A DNA stretch of 64,000 nucleotides, from assembly GCA_963768585.1 (NCBI GenBank), contig CAVYIF010000019.1, positions 276,014-340,013 on the forward strand, in the 5' to 3' direction. Under the pieces are notes generated by a model that was not told where the DNA came from, made no database searches, and saw only the letters and a program-made list of their open reading frames with translations. A program made the translations under genes and the position numbers. This stretch comes from CAVUNY01 sp963768585 (lineage in GTDB: Bacteria > Chloroflexota > Anaerolineae > Anaerolineales > Anaerolineaceae). How positions within the stretch are numbered: the first letter of the stretch is position 1; every line of letters starts with the position of its first letter. Shown here one piece after another: positions 18,601 to 27,722 of this stretch.

Positions 18601-18787
18601 CCAGGTAAGGAGTTTCCAGACCTTCGCGCGAGTGCATGAAGAACCCGCCCATGCCGTGAGCCTTCATATCCGCTACCTGGCGGGTCAGCTCGGGCACCTT
18701 CAGGCGGTCATTCCACGACCAGAAGGGCGCCCCGCGCAAGGCCAGTGGGGGGTTGCGAAAATCTTTTTCGATGTTGTCATTTGTCAT
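15662..18787 (-). CDS. GH106-like glycoside hydrolase (alpha-L-rhamnosidase type)
   Basis: The 1,041-residue protein has the N-terminal signature of family GH106: FWSWNDRL near residue 22, GGFFMHSREG near 47, WLYDEDRWPSGYAGG near 84 and a GIFTDEPN block near 213. This is followed by a large beta-sandwich C-terminus. GH106 enzymes remove alpha-L-rhamnose from plant polysaccharides and glycosides. No signal peptide is seen, so it probably acts in the cytoplasm on imported oligosaccharides. The start has GAGGAG about 8 bases upstream. It is the last of three same-strand genes (after the aldo/keto reductase and Gfo/Idh oxidoreductase) and completes a sugar-processing operon. Exact substrate is not certain. 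Confidence 0.8.
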   Translation of the reverse strand: MTNDNIEKDFRNPPLALRGAPFWSWNDRLKVPELTRQVADMKAHGMGGFFMHSREGLETPYLGDEWMECIRETVKKAKATGMGAWLYDEDRWPSGYAGGRVPAQGGDAFRAKLLTLEETAEIPPDAEQALALFAAVIEAGMILSARQLDTPSLLQPGETYLVFRREISQPSEWFNDDAYADNLNPDSVKTFIDITYEAYKREVGAEFGQAVPGIFTDEPNIASQHQPPGRRSLPWTDGLLEFFQERRGWDLHSALPWLFYHPKTEDRKLTGRARHDYWWTISERFTSAYSQQLGEWCQKNGLAFTGHFLYEQEMGFGIRAGGAIMPHYRWQHVPGIDMLTEQNREFLTVKQCSSVASQFDRPRVLSETYGCSGWEFTFEGQKWNGDWQYVLGVNLRCQHLALYSLRGCRKRDYPPSFNYNTTWWKYNGVVEDYFARVGCVTSAGRAVRDVLLIHPVSTGWSMLGQGEVEAERVNAYSERLNVFVQALLAAHYDFDFGDEQIMAAEAQVKQKQMIVGSCRYSLVVIPPEMRTLLHSTYELLQRYLATGGQVIAVGKLPDQIEAQPAPQLRALWQHPGVTVIPDTESLQAALEAHLPRRISLLTQWGQQAARLLYMQRAWEDGRQAFFIVNNERETGREVDVALELPGDPAEGTGRLEEWDPLTGEVHALAAERRDGMLRFKANFGPAGSKIYVIDPQGEALPLQPADSRFSRLAATGRGGEQAVYVGPACPFHRTDPNILTLDKCRYRMGDGEWSEEMDLWRAQQQVREALGMRQVYYNGLPQRYRWALPNSPLSPSGAGSADGPRVELRFAFAVRTVPAHAVDLVVENPQWFRILLNKQPVPNEPAGWYLDRSFKRVTLPPFQVGPNELILDINGYTKYMELEDLYLAGDFAVSPIREIRSEPPRLHFGDWTTQGYLHYAGGMVYHQSFDYDPATSAVLVLGEVRAIDVALHVNGQVAGHIPWRSANGFDLTPYLQPGANEIGIEVVSSPRNMLGPLHLATGRERWTDWRSFRRSDHTYTPEYVVQPWGLIGQAKILIAEK

Positions 18788-18902
18788 AGGGATAACTCCT
18801 CATACAGCATTTCAGCCAGTCAGCAATCAGTCAGAAAACAATCGTTTCGCCCTCTCTTCCCCAGTCTGAGGGAAGAGAGGGCCGGAGAGAGATGAGGGTT
18901 CT

Positions 18903-19865
18903 TTACCAGGCGTAGGCCTCGGGCGCGATGCCTGGGGCAGGCCAGATTTCATCCAGTTTGGCCATAGTCTCGTCCGAGAGCCTGACTTCCAGCGAGCGCA
19001 CGCTGTGCTCCAGCTGGGCCGTAGTGCGCGGGCCGAGGATGGGTGAGGTGATGCCGGGTTTCTGCAGCATCCAGGCGTGGGCTACATGGGCCGGGTCGAC
19101 GCCAATCTCCCGGCACAGCGTCTCATAGGCTTCCACCTGCGGGCGGTGCTTTTCATATAACTGCTGCGCCCCTTCCGAACTGCGCCGCCCCTCCGTGGCG
19201 CTGCCCGCTCCACCCGCCAGGATGCCGCCGCGCAGCGGGCCGTAGGGCAGAACGGCGATGCCCAATTCGATGCAAGCCGGGATCACTTCCAGTTCGATGG
19301 TGCGTGAGGCCAGGTTGTAGCGGCTCTGCTCGGAGACCAGGCCTATGAAGTGGCGCTCCGCCGCGCTGCACTGGGCCATGGCGATGTGCCAGGCGGCAAA
19401 GTTGCTGCTGCCGGCGTAGAGCAGCTTGCCTTCGCGCACCAGCTGCTCCATCGCCTGCCAGATTTCCTGCCAGGGCGTCTCACGGTCCACGTGATGCATC
19501 TGGTACAGGTCGATGTGGTCGGTCTGCAGGCGGCGCAGCGAATCTTCGCAGGCCCTGCGGATGTGGTAAGCCGACAGCCCGCGGTCGTTCACCCCGGGGC
19601 CAGCCTGCCCGAAGACCTTGGTGGCCAGCACGATCTGTTCGCGCCGCCCGCCCTGTGCCAGCCAGCGGCCGATAATCTCTTCGGTGTTGCCGATCGGCGG
19701 CCGCCCGTACACGTTGGCCGTATCGAAAAAGTTGATTCCCAATTCCAGGGCGCGGTCCATGATCCGAAAACTTTCGGCTTCATCCGCCAGCTTGCCAAAG
19801 GCCATCGTGCCCAGGCACAGTCGGCTGACCTTCAGGCCGGTTCGTCCAAGATGCGTATATTCCAT
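18903..19865 (-). CDS. Aldo/keto reductase
   Basis: The protein is 320 residues. The start at MEYTHLGRTGLKVSRLCLG is preferred because GGAG lies about 5 bases upstream and it begins exactly where family members do. The catalytic tetrad can be seen: Asp and Tyr in FFDTANVYGRP, Lys in LATKVFG and His in YQMHHVD. The enzyme reduces aldehydes or ketones, or oxidises sugar hydroxyls, with NADPH in the cytoplasm. It lies 63 bp after the Gfo/Idh gene and 115 bp before the GH106-like gene, so the three are probably co-transcribed for sugar catabolism. Confidence 0.9.
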   Translation of the reverse strand: MEYTHLGRTGLKVSRLCLGTMAFGKLADEAESFRIMDRALELGINFFDTANVYGRPPIGNTEEIIGRWLAQGGRREQIVLATKVFGQAGPGVNDRGLSAYHIRRACEDSLRRLQTDHIDLYQMHHVDRETPWQEIWQAMEQLVREGKLLYAGSSNFAAWHIAMAQCSAAERHFIGLVSEQSRYNLASRTIELEVIPACIELGIAVLPYGPLRGGILAGGAGSATEGRRSSEGAQQLYEKHRPQVEAYETLCREIGVDPAHVAHAWMLQKPGITSPILGPRTTAQLEHSVRSLEVRLSDETMAKLDEIWPAPGIAPEAYAW

Positions 19866-19928
19866 GATTGTCTCCTGAATCATGAGTGCATCGTGGCACC
19901 AAGCGACACGATACACTCTTTAAAAAAA

Positions 19929-21266
19929 TTACGGCAGGGGCAGCCCGTCCTGCGGGCTGGGCATCGCCGGGTAATCCGGCAGATCGATATGCTGCACCAG
20001 GTCTTCGATCTTCACCAGTTGGCCGCTTGCCATGCTGCGGTTGGCTGCCACACCGGTCAGGATCGAGTAGGCTCCGCCGCGCTGGTCGGCAGCCCGCAAA
20101 TAGCGGTCCGGCTCTGGGACGGCATCGAACAGGTCGTGCAGCAGGGGTGAATCGCCGCCGCCGTGCCCGCCGCGCGCCCGCTGTAGGGGCACCTGGTAGG
20201 CCGGGGAAAAATGCGGGTAGACCTTGATGGTGGTCCCTTCGCGCTTCAGCTCGCCCGGTACTGTGCCGTCGCCGCTGATGTAGACTGTTTCCTGGGCCAC
20301 CTGCTCCAGCCGGCCGCGCGAGCCGTTGAATGAAACCAGGTAGCCTTCCCAGGGCATGAAGGTGTTGAGCGAATACGACATCTTGACCCCGTTGGAGTAA
20401 TTGACCAGCACGTTCATCGTGTCTTCGATGTCGATCTCCGGGCTGAACACGCAGCGGTCGCGGTAGTAGCCGTCGTAGGATTCGTTCTCCAGGTACATTT
20501 CCTTGAGCTTGCCCTGGCCGATATCCAGGTAGAATGGGCAGCGCCCGGATTCGGGGCAGCCGTGGCAGCGCTCGCCGCGCTGCGTAAGCCCGTAGCGGTC
20601 GGCTGTTTGCGGAGTATAGAACTTCTTGCTGCCGCTGGCAAACACCTCCACCGGCACGGCAGAAAGCCACCAGTTGATCAGGTCAAAATGGTGGGTGGCC
20701 TTATGGACCATCAGCCCGCCAGAGTTAGCCTTGTTGCGGTGCCAGCGCCGGTAGTAGTCCGCCCCGTGGTGCGTATCCAGCAGCCAGTGGAAGTCAACCG
20801 ACAGCACCTCGCCGATCACCCCCGACATCAGCAGTTCCTTGATCTGGGTGCGCGGCGGGGAATAGCGGTAGTTGAAGGTGACCCGGCACTTACGTCCTGT
20901 CTTGCGCTGGGTATCGATGATGCGCTGGCATTTTTCAGCGTCGGTGGTCATTGGTTTTTCGGTAATAACATCGCAGCCCAACTCCATCGCCCGGCAGATA
21001 TATTCATCGTGGGCACAGTCTTTGGTAGTCACAATCACCACGTCGGGCCGGGTTTCGCTGATCATGCGTTCGAAATCATCTGCCAGGTACGTTTTTACCT
21101 CGACCCCGCGCTCGTGCGCCAGCTTGGCGCGAAGCTGCAGGCGACCCTGGTTGGTATCGCACAACGCTACCAGTTCGCTGGTTTCGGTAAATTCCTGCAG
21201 CAGCGCCTCCGTGTACATCATGGAGCGCGAACCTACGCCTACCTGTGCATATCGTTTTTTCGCCAA
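19929..21266 (-). CDS. Gfo/Idh/MocA-family oxidoreductase
   Basis: The 445-residue protein has an N-terminal NAD(P) Rossmann fold (QVGVGSRS near residue 7) and the family motif EKPMTTDAEKC, in which the Lys-Pro turn positions substrate and cofactor. The middle part has a CxxC-type cluster (ERCHGCPESGRCPF) that is seen in a subset of the family and could bind metal. Members oxidise or reduce sugar hydroxyls, often as an early step in degradation. It is the first gene of the minus-strand operon; the 246-bp gap to the divergent diguanylate cyclase must hold its promoter. Confidence 0.85.
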   Translation of the reverse strand: MAKKRYAQVGVGSRSMMYTEALLQEFTETSELVALCDTNQGRLQLRAKLAHERGVEVKTYLADDFERMISETRPDVVIVTTKDCAHDEYICRAMELGCDVITEKPMTTDAEKCQRIIDTQRKTGRKCRVTFNYRYSPPRTQIKELLMSGVIGEVLSVDFHWLLDTHHGADYYRRWHRNKANSGGLMVHKATHHFDLINWWLSAVPVEVFASGSKKFYTPQTADRYGLTQRGERCHGCPESGRCPFYLDIGQGKLKEMYLENESYDGYYRDRCVFSPEIDIEDTMNVLVNYSNGVKMSYSLNTFMPWEGYLVSFNGSRGRLEQVAQETVYISGDGTVPGELKREGTTIKVYPHFSPAYQVPLQRARGGHGGGDSPLLHDLFDAVPEPDRYLRAADQRGGAYSILTGVAANRSMASGQLVKIEDLVQHIDLPDYPAMPSPQDGLPLP

Positions 21267-21512
21267 ATTAACACCTCCAGATAAACAGATTGTGAGCAGA
21301 ACGGTAAATCATGAAGAGCGCGTCCCGGTGGAATCCGGCTCCACCAATCCACACCCTTCTATCCTGCCGCTTGAGCTTTTTTATTTATCTCCCACTTCTT
21401 GCCCCGACTTTATTGTACTCATTTTTCTTAAGAAAAAGATCTTTTCTGCAATCCTTCCAGGCGCGCCCAGGCATATTCATTTCTCGCATACAATAGATAG
21501 GTAGGTGAAGAT

Positions 21513-23576
21513 ATGTCCTTCCACACTTTTGTTTACCTGTTTATCGCCCTGTTGATCGCGGTCATTTACCTGACGATTGCTTATTATGCCTGGCAGCACC
21601 GTTCGGTCCCTGGGGCAGACGGTCTGGCATTCTTGATGCTGGCAGCGATGGGGTATGCTGTTCCTTATATCTTTGAGTTGAGCAGCCCCAGTCTGGCGGC
21701 GGCTCTTGTCTGGATGCAGGTATCCCTGCCCGGCGCTTCACTGCTTGGACCGGCCTGGCTATTGTTCGCGGCGCATTACTCTGCCCGGCAGAAGATTTTC
21801 ACCCCGCGCCGGGTTTTACTCCTGATTACGATCCCCATTCTGGCCTGCCTGGCGGCCTGGACCAATTCCCTGCATGGTTTGTACGGCGCAGATTTCCGGT
21901 ATGACCCTGCCGCTCTATGGCCGGTGCTTAAATGGCGCTTCGGGCCGGTGTATTGGATCAATTTTGGGTATGCCTATCTGACCACGATCGCAGGTATGGT
22001 GCTGCTTGGGGGCAGTGCCGTTCGCCGTATGCGGACTTTTACCAACCAGACCCTGTTCCTGGTGGCAGGCGCCTTGATCCCACCGGTAATTAATATTCTG
22101 TTCAGCCTGGGGATAACCCCCGTCCCGGATATGGATCTGACGCCCTTCAGTTTTTTGATCACTGGCGTCTTTTGGAGTCTGGCACTTTTTCGTTTTCGAT
22201 TGTTGGATATCGTGCCTGCTGCCCGTGAACAAGTTCTGGAGTTCATGCCGGTGGGGATGGTGGTGCTCGATCGAGATGGGCGCGTACTGGATATGAACCC
22301 GGCCGCATGTAAAATGCTGGAACTGCAGCCATCAGAGATGGCCGGGCGCTCGCTGGTTCGCCTGGGTCCGGCATTTCCTTTCAGCCAGGCGGAACTTTCC
22401 TCTCCGGTAGCGATCGAAAAAGAAGTGCGTCTGGGTTCGGATGAAGAACCGCGCTTCTTGCTGCAGCGCCTGACCCCGCTTGCTCGCCGCAATAAGACCT
22501 ACCCCGGCGCCTTGCTGCTCGTGCATGATATCACCTCTCGCAAGCGAGTCGAACTGGCCAGGCGCACGCAGCATGATCTGGTCGTAACCCTGCGCGACAC
22601 GGCCTTTGATCTCAACATCACCCTGCCCCTGGCGGAGATGCTTGACCGCATCCTGGTGAATCTGGCCAGGATTCTTGCTTTTGATGCGGCCCAGATCAGC
22701 GTTTGGAATGCGCCGGGTGAGGACGAAATCTTGCCTGTGCTGTGTCGTTTTGTGACCAGCCGCCCGATCAGCGAACGGGTTTCGAGCATTGCCCTGGCCG
22801 GGCAAACTTACCCCGCGCCTCTTCTGGAAGCGGCAGCCGCCAACCGTGGCCCTTTTCGGGTGGCCGACCCCGCCCTGTTGGGGGATTGCCCGGCTGCTTT
22901 CGACCGGGGGTGGGTGAGGTCGGCGCTGGGGATGCCGATCCGATCTCATGGCGAGGTGGTCGGTCTGGCATTGATTGATCGTGCCAGCCAGAATGGTTTT
23001 TCGGAAGCCGAACTGGAACGTCTGGGGCTGTTTGCCGGTCAGACGTCCTTCGCCATCGAAAATGCGCGTCTTTTGGCCAGGTTGGAAATCCGTGCCCTTC
23101 AAGATGATCTGACTAAAGTCTATAATCACCGCGGCCTGATTGAGATCGCCACCGCTGAATTGAACCGCGCCCATCGCTTCAAGCATTCACTGGGTTTGAT
23201 CGTGTTTGACATCGATTATTTTAAAGAGTTCAACGATGCCCATGGGTATGCCGCCGGCGATCATGTTTTACGCGCAGCGGCTAAAATTTGCCGGGCTGCC
23301 ATCCGCGATATGGATGTGATTGGGCGTTATGGAGGCGATGAGTTTGTCATTGTCTTACCTGAATGCGATCTCGAAGCGGCGGTGGTCGTCGCGGAACGGG
23401 TGCGCAAAGCGCTGGAAAGCAGTCCGATCCTGGTCGGCAAACAGGAGCGCCAGATCACTCTCAGCGCTGGTGTGGCGGTGGACCTGGTGGGCAACCTTTC
23501 CCTGGATGATTTGCTGCGCCAGGCAGACCGGGCGCTGTATGCCGCCAAATCTGCCGGGCGCAACTGCGTTCGCTAG
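21513..23576 (+). CDS. 7TM-PAS-GAF-GGDEF diguanylate cyclase
   Basis: Residues ~1-225 contain seven hydrophobic helices of the histidine-kinase 7TM sensor type. A PAS domain (~228-340, PVGMVVLDRDGRVLDMNPAA), a GAF domain (~345-515) and a GGDEF domain (~520-687) follow. The active motif YGGDEF is intact, so the protein should make cyclic di-GMP from two GTP. An RDMD sequence five residues before it is the RxxD inhibitory site for product feedback. There is no EAL domain. The start has GGTAGGTGAAG upstream. It senses a membrane or cytoplasmic cue and is probably an independent transcription unit. Confidence 0.92.
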   Translation: MSFHTFVYLFIALLIAVIYLTIAYYAWQHRSVPGADGLAFLMLAAMGYAVPYIFELSSPSLAAALVWMQVSLPGASLLGPAWLLFAAHYSARQKIFTPRRVLLLITIPILACLAAWTNSLHGLYGADFRYDPAALWPVLKWRFGPVYWINFGYAYLTTIAGMVLLGGSAVRRMRTFTNQTLFLVAGALIPPVINILFSLGITPVPDMDLTPFSFLITGVFWSLALFRFRLLDIVPAAREQVLEFMPVGMVVLDRDGRVLDMNPAACKMLELQPSEMAGRSLVRLGPAFPFSQAELSSPVAIEKEVRLGSDEEPRFLLQRLTPLARRNKTYPGALLLVHDITSRKRVELARRTQHDLVVTLRDTAFDLNITLPLAEMLDRILVNLARILAFDAAQISVWNAPGEDEILPVLCRFVTSRPISERVSSIALAGQTYPAPLLEAAAANRGPFRVADPALLGDCPAAFDRGWVRSALGMPIRSHGEVVGLALIDRASQNGFSEAELERLGLFAGQTSFAIENARLLARLEIRALQDDLTKVYNHRGLIEIATAELNRAHRFKHSLGLIVFDIDYFKEFNDAHGYAAGDHVLRAAAKICRAAIRDMDVIGRYGGDEFVIVLPECDLEAAVVVAERVRKALESSPILVGKQERQITLSAGVAVDLVGNLSLDDLLRQADRALYAAKSAGRNCVR

Positions 23577-23772
23577 CAACCTCGCGAAACGACCCTGGCA
23601 AAGCAGTCTGTCCTCCCCGAGCTATGCCTGTAGGCTGTTCCCCATGAATTTAATTACGATAAGGTTTTTCTGGTAGGTTTTTGTTTCTTTGGCTTCAGCC
23701 TGGGCGGATCATTATCACCCTGGGTTTTATGCTTGGGTGCGGCGTGGTGAATCCAGGTCTACCGCAGCGTAT

Positions 23773-26124
23773 TTACCCTTCTCCCCGCAGACGCTGCCAG
23801 ATTCGCCTGGCGAATAACCGGCCAAAATCGCTCCAGCTGCGCCTGACCTGGCGCTGAGCCAGGTTGACTTCCTCGAAGCTGGGTGGGTGTGGGCTGTAGA
23901 CGGCCTGCTGGTAAAGCCAGGTAGCCTGCGCCAGCACCTCCTGCAGCGCACCACGTCTTTCCAGAACGGGGGTATTTTCCCTCAGGTATTCGGCGGGGGT
24001 GGTGCTGGGCGCTGCTTCCAGGCCAGCCCAGCGCAGCAGCCTGCGCAATTGCAGGTATTGCTGCTCTGCCAGGTGGGTGGGAGAGAGGCCCGGTCCCTGG
24101 CGCCGACGGCGTGCCCGCAGCCAGAAGGCCAGCCCCAACAGGAGAATGGGTCCCGCCACAGCCGCGACCGCCAGGACAATGCCCTGCCAGACCGGCGCGG
24201 GTGGAATGGGGCGGGGGGGCAGGGGTTCGTTGATCGTGTTGGCGCTGCCCCCCGGGGTCTCGTAATCGATCCGCGCCAGGCCGGCTGTTGGTTCGAATTC
24301 GACCCATCCGAAGCCGGGAAAATACACTTCCACCCAGGCGTGTGCGTTTGAAGGTGTCACCCGGTAGGCGCGCCGGGTGAAATCGAAACTGCCGGTGGCG
24401 TAGCCCGAGACGACCCGCGCCGCCACGCCCTGGCTGCGCAGCATGACCGCCATGGCCGTGGCATAATACGAGCAGAAACCGCCAGGCGAGTCGAACAGGA
24501 AATAATCCACCACGTCCTGCCCGCCGGGGGGCAGGGGCACGTTCAATTTGTACGGGTATGAGAGGCGCAGGTAATCCTGAATGCGCACGGCTTTGTCGAA
24601 TGGGGTGGCGGCGTCCGCTACGATCCGCCGGGCCAGGTCGCGCACGCGCTGTGGCAGGCTGGTGGGCAGCTGGAGGTAGGTGCCGGCAATTTCGGGCGGG
24701 TATGCCCCAGATGCGGCCCGCAGCATCACATCCGTGACTTCCGTAACCCACGACTGCACGCTGTAGCTGGAAACGCTGCCTACTACCAGGGGCGTTTCGT
24801 CCGGTCCGGCATATTGCAGGGCGGCGCCGGCGCTGGCTTGAACTGGGATACTGGCAGCGTACAATACAGTCCCATGGCGGGCCTCAATTTGCACCTGCTG
24901 TGACAGCAGGTAGCGCCCCGGGACAAGCCCCTCGCCCTTCCCTTCAATCCCAATTGGGGATGGTAGTTGTTCGCCCGGCGCCGTTTCCGATAACGCCGAG
25001 GGCACGCTGTGAATCTCCAGTCCTTCCCAGCCGGTCCCGGTGTAATTGCCAAATACGGCGCTGCGCCAGTAATGGATCGGACCCGCTTCAAGATTTTCGA
25101 TCGGCATTCCCGGATCGAGCAGCGGCCTGGGTGGGGGCGGGTCGTTGGTCTGCACCCACATCACAACCGCATTGGACTGCGGCGGGGGAGCCCCGATCAG
25201 CCCCATTTCGGGTGTCTCTGCTAAAACGGCTGACGAAATTGGGGTGGGTTGGGACGCCTCAAAATGGGTTGGGGGCGGTGCCACATCTCCAAACAGGCGC
25301 GTAGTGGTGTCCTCCAATTGCTTTTGCGCTTCTCGAAAATAATCTCCCAGCGTTTGCCAGCCTTGCGGGGTGCCGAAGATCGGCGACAGGCGCGCGGCGA
25401 ACAGGATTACCAGCCCTAAACCCAGCGCAGCGACAGACCAATCCACGCCCAATTCATTCGAATAATCCACCTGCCGGCGCTCCCAGGAGCGGTACATTTC
25501 AATGATCGCGGTGCGGGCTGCGAGCAGTATGGCGCAGGCCAAAAAAAACCATAACCCATCTATCGTCTGGTCGCTCAAATAGGCGTTGATTCCTAAAAGC
25601 AGACCGGCTGGCAGTAGCCCGTCCAGCGCTCGCTGGCGGCGGATCACGGCCCAGGCCAGCCATGCGCTGGTGGTCCAGGTCAGCAGCCCGATCAACAGCA
25701 GGAACAGCCCGTTATCCTGCACGTTGTTGCCCACGCTCAGGGTGGAAATCCAGCTTGCTAACCGGTCCAGATAGTTGAGCAGGTGAATATTTGCCAGATT
25801 CAGGGTTAAAGGGAAAGGCAGCTGAGCGATCTGGCTGAGCGGTGGCAGGACCTTGCCGATCCATAGCCCCAGCAGGAGGATAGCTGTTCCCGCGTGGTAG
25901 GCAGCGGCTGCCCATCCCCGAAAGTTGCTGGTCGCGAGCAGCCCGCCCAGCAGCAGCCCATACCACACCGCATTTACCAGGGGACTGCTGTCGGGCACCC
26001 AGTTCGCTGCCTGCAGGCTGTGGCTTGTCAGGCCGGCGATGCCGGCCATCAGCAGCCAGGTCAGGACGTGGGGCGCCGTACGCCGGTAAAGCCAGGCCAT
26101 GAAGCGCGAGAAAAGGGTGTTCAT
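23773..26124 (-). CDS. TgpA-type membrane transglutaminase-like protein
   Basis: The 783-residue protein has about six N-terminal membrane helices, a large external region, a transglutaminase core and a further membrane helix near residue 690 (QGIVLAVAAVAGPILLLG), then a DUF4129-like tail. The core has Cys in PGGFCSYYATAMAVML and His in NAHAWVEVYFPGFGWVEFEP; the usual catalytic Asp position reads Glu (FEPT), a variant seen in this branch. Its start overlaps the DUF58 stop by 4 bases (ATGA), so the two are translated together. Such pairs with a MoxR ATPase are thought to assemble or modify cell-envelope proteins; no MoxR gene is in the window. Confidence 0.85.
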   Translation of the reverse strand: MNTLFSRFMAWLYRRTAPHVLTWLLMAGIAGLTSHSLQAANWVPDSSPLVNAVWYGLLLGGLLATSNFRGWAAAAYHAGTAILLLGLWIGKVLPPLSQIAQLPFPLTLNLANIHLLNYLDRLASWISTLSVGNNVQDNGLFLLLIGLLTWTTSAWLAWAVIRRQRALDGLLPAGLLLGINAYLSDQTIDGLWFFLACAILLAARTAIIEMYRSWERRQVDYSNELGVDWSVAALGLGLVILFAARLSPIFGTPQGWQTLGDYFREAQKQLEDTTTRLFGDVAPPPTHFEASQPTPISSAVLAETPEMGLIGAPPPQSNAVVMWVQTNDPPPPRPLLDPGMPIENLEAGPIHYWRSAVFGNYTGTGWEGLEIHSVPSALSETAPGEQLPSPIGIEGKGEGLVPGRYLLSQQVQIEARHGTVLYAASIPVQASAGAALQYAGPDETPLVVGSVSSYSVQSWVTEVTDVMLRAASGAYPPEIAGTYLQLPTSLPQRVRDLARRIVADAATPFDKAVRIQDYLRLSYPYKLNVPLPPGGQDVVDYFLFDSPGGFCSYYATAMAVMLRSQGVAARVVSGYATGSFDFTRRAYRVTPSNAHAWVEVYFPGFGWVEFEPTAGLARIDYETPGGSANTINEPLPPRPIPPAPVWQGIVLAVAAVAGPILLLGLAFWLRARRRRQGPGLSPTHLAEQQYLQLRRLLRWAGLEAAPSTTPAEYLRENTPVLERRGALQEVLAQATWLYQQAVYSPHPPSFEEVNLAQRQVRRSWSDFGRLFARRIWQRLRGEG

Positions 26125-27557
26125 GGTCGCTTCGGCTTACCGCGCTCGCCAGATTTTTGGGAGCCGTCAAACCTGGTGCGCGGTGTGTGGCGGGCAATCG
26201 CGCGCCCGGTGGCCAGAGTCTTAAATTCCCACCGGCTGAGTTCGCCGTACGAGGCGGGGTTTGGCTGGATGTCGCCCTGGCGCAGGGTATGAGCCGGAAT
26301 GCCCGACGAGGCCAGAAAAACGGCGAAGGTGTCGGCTCGAGATTTTCCGGCGGTCGCTGGCCGGGGCGCTCCGGGCGGCGTTGCAAACGTATCGGCGTCC
26401 ATCAGGAGCACTTCCGCGCCGGACCGCCGGCTCAAGGCTCCCAGGCGGTACAGCTCACTGACCCAATCCGGCTGCAGCGAGGGTGTCACCACGATCACCC
26501 GGGCGCGCCCGGAAATTACCGTGCGGGCGTGTTCCAGTACCTGCGCGAAGGGCAGCGGGCTGGCTTGCAGCCCGGCCAGCAGGCGCAGGAGCTGCCATAG
26601 GTGAGCCTTCCCATGGCCGGGCAGGACCACCTGTGGGTTTTGCGTATAGGCAATAAGGCCTACTGCCAGCTGCTCGTCAAGCATGCGGTTAGCCAATGAA
26701 GCGATGAGAATAATCATGCTTTCCAGGGTTGAATTTGGACCTGCGCCGCGCTGCACGGCGCTGTCCAGATCGGGGATCAGCCATAAGGTGGCTGAGGCTT
26801 CCGGGTCGAAGGTCTTGACGAAGGGTGCGCCGTGGCGGGCGGTGGTCGGCCAGTGGATGCGGCGCAGGGGATCGCCGGGCGCGTAAGGGCGTGTGCTGAG
26901 CGCGCTCATACTTTCCGCCTGCAGCGGTTGGTGTAGCGGGCGGTCGTCGCCTTGCGACCGCCCGTGCGGCAGAATCTGTTCGGGTAGAGCCGCCAGCGGC
27001 GGATAAACCAGGATTTCTTCTTGCTGGCTGTAGGATAGGGTTACGCTGAACAGCCCGAAGGGGTCACCAGTCAGCAGTTCCCACGGGCCAAAGCGGTAAT
27101 TGCCGCGCTGTTGGCAGACGGCATGCACGCGCCACTGCAGGCTGCTTTGTCCGTCCACTGCGCGCACCGAGGTCAGGTTGTAGCCGGGGATATTGGTGTG
27201 ATCCGAGAATTCTGCCCATAGGGTCGGAAAGATGAATTCGTTGCGCAGGGTGACGATCTCCTCGATTTCATCGCCCACCTGTACGGCGGCATAATGCAGC
27301 CGGCGCTCGGCTGAGAGACCAAGCGCCATGGATCGCGCCCAACCATAGCCAGCAGCCAGGATGCCACCCAGGCCCACTGTGGCTACCGCCGCCACCGGCG
27401 AAGGCCGGGCGATGTACCAGACCAGCACCACCCCAAAAGCGATCAGTGCCAGGGGATAGCGCAAGGTTATTCTGGCTCGCCCTTCTGGCTTTTCAACCAG
27501 CCACAGCGGCTGCAGCCGGTCCGGAATCGAGCGGAGAGCACGAAGGATGCGGCGCAT
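26121..27557 (-). CDS. DUF58 domain protein
   Basis: Two hydrophobic helices (PLALIAFGVVLVWYIARP, VAAVATVGLGGILAAGYG) near residues 30-80 anchor a soluble region with the DUF58 hallmark RPYAPGDPLRRIHWPTTARH and a vWA-like fold (LWLIPDLDS, RVIVVTP). The ATG at 27557 is preferred over a GTG 7 codons earlier. A TATAAT lies only 6 bases before this ATG on the minus strand and no ribosome-binding site is visible, so the message may be leaderless. It works with the downstream transglutaminase; the partner MoxR-type ATPase is missing here. Confidence 0.85.
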   Translation of the reverse strand: MRRILRALRSIPDRLQPLWLVEKPEGRARITLRYPLALIAFGVVLVWYIARPSPVAAVATVGLGGILAAGYGWARSMALGLSAERRLHYAAVQVGDEIEEIVTLRNEFIFPTLWAEFSDHTNIPGYNLTSVRAVDGQSSLQWRVHAVCQQRGNYRFGPWELLTGDPFGLFSVTLSYSQQEEILVYPPLAALPEQILPHGRSQGDDRPLHQPLQAESMSALSTRPYAPGDPLRRIHWPTTARHGAPFVKTFDPEASATLWLIPDLDSAVQRGAGPNSTLESMIILIASLANRMLDEQLAVGLIAYTQNPQVVLPGHGKAHLWQLLRLLAGLQASPLPFAQVLEHARTVISGRARVIVVTPSLQPDWVSELYRLGALSRRSGAEVLLMDADTFATPPGAPRPATAGKSRADTFAVFLASSGIPAHTLRQGDIQPNPASYGELSRWEFKTLATGRAIARHTPRTRFDGSQKSGERGKPKRP

Positions 27558-27722
27558 ACAGGCATTATAGCGCAGCACATCCGATGGGCAGCCCGGTTGC
27601 CCCCGGTGTCATTGAATTTTGGCAAATGCGGAGTGAAAATCTCGGGGTTAAATCTTGCGTGTAGCCATTTACTCACCCTTAAATCATCTCAAAAAAACAT
27701 TAAGCAAAAAACCAACCTGTCA

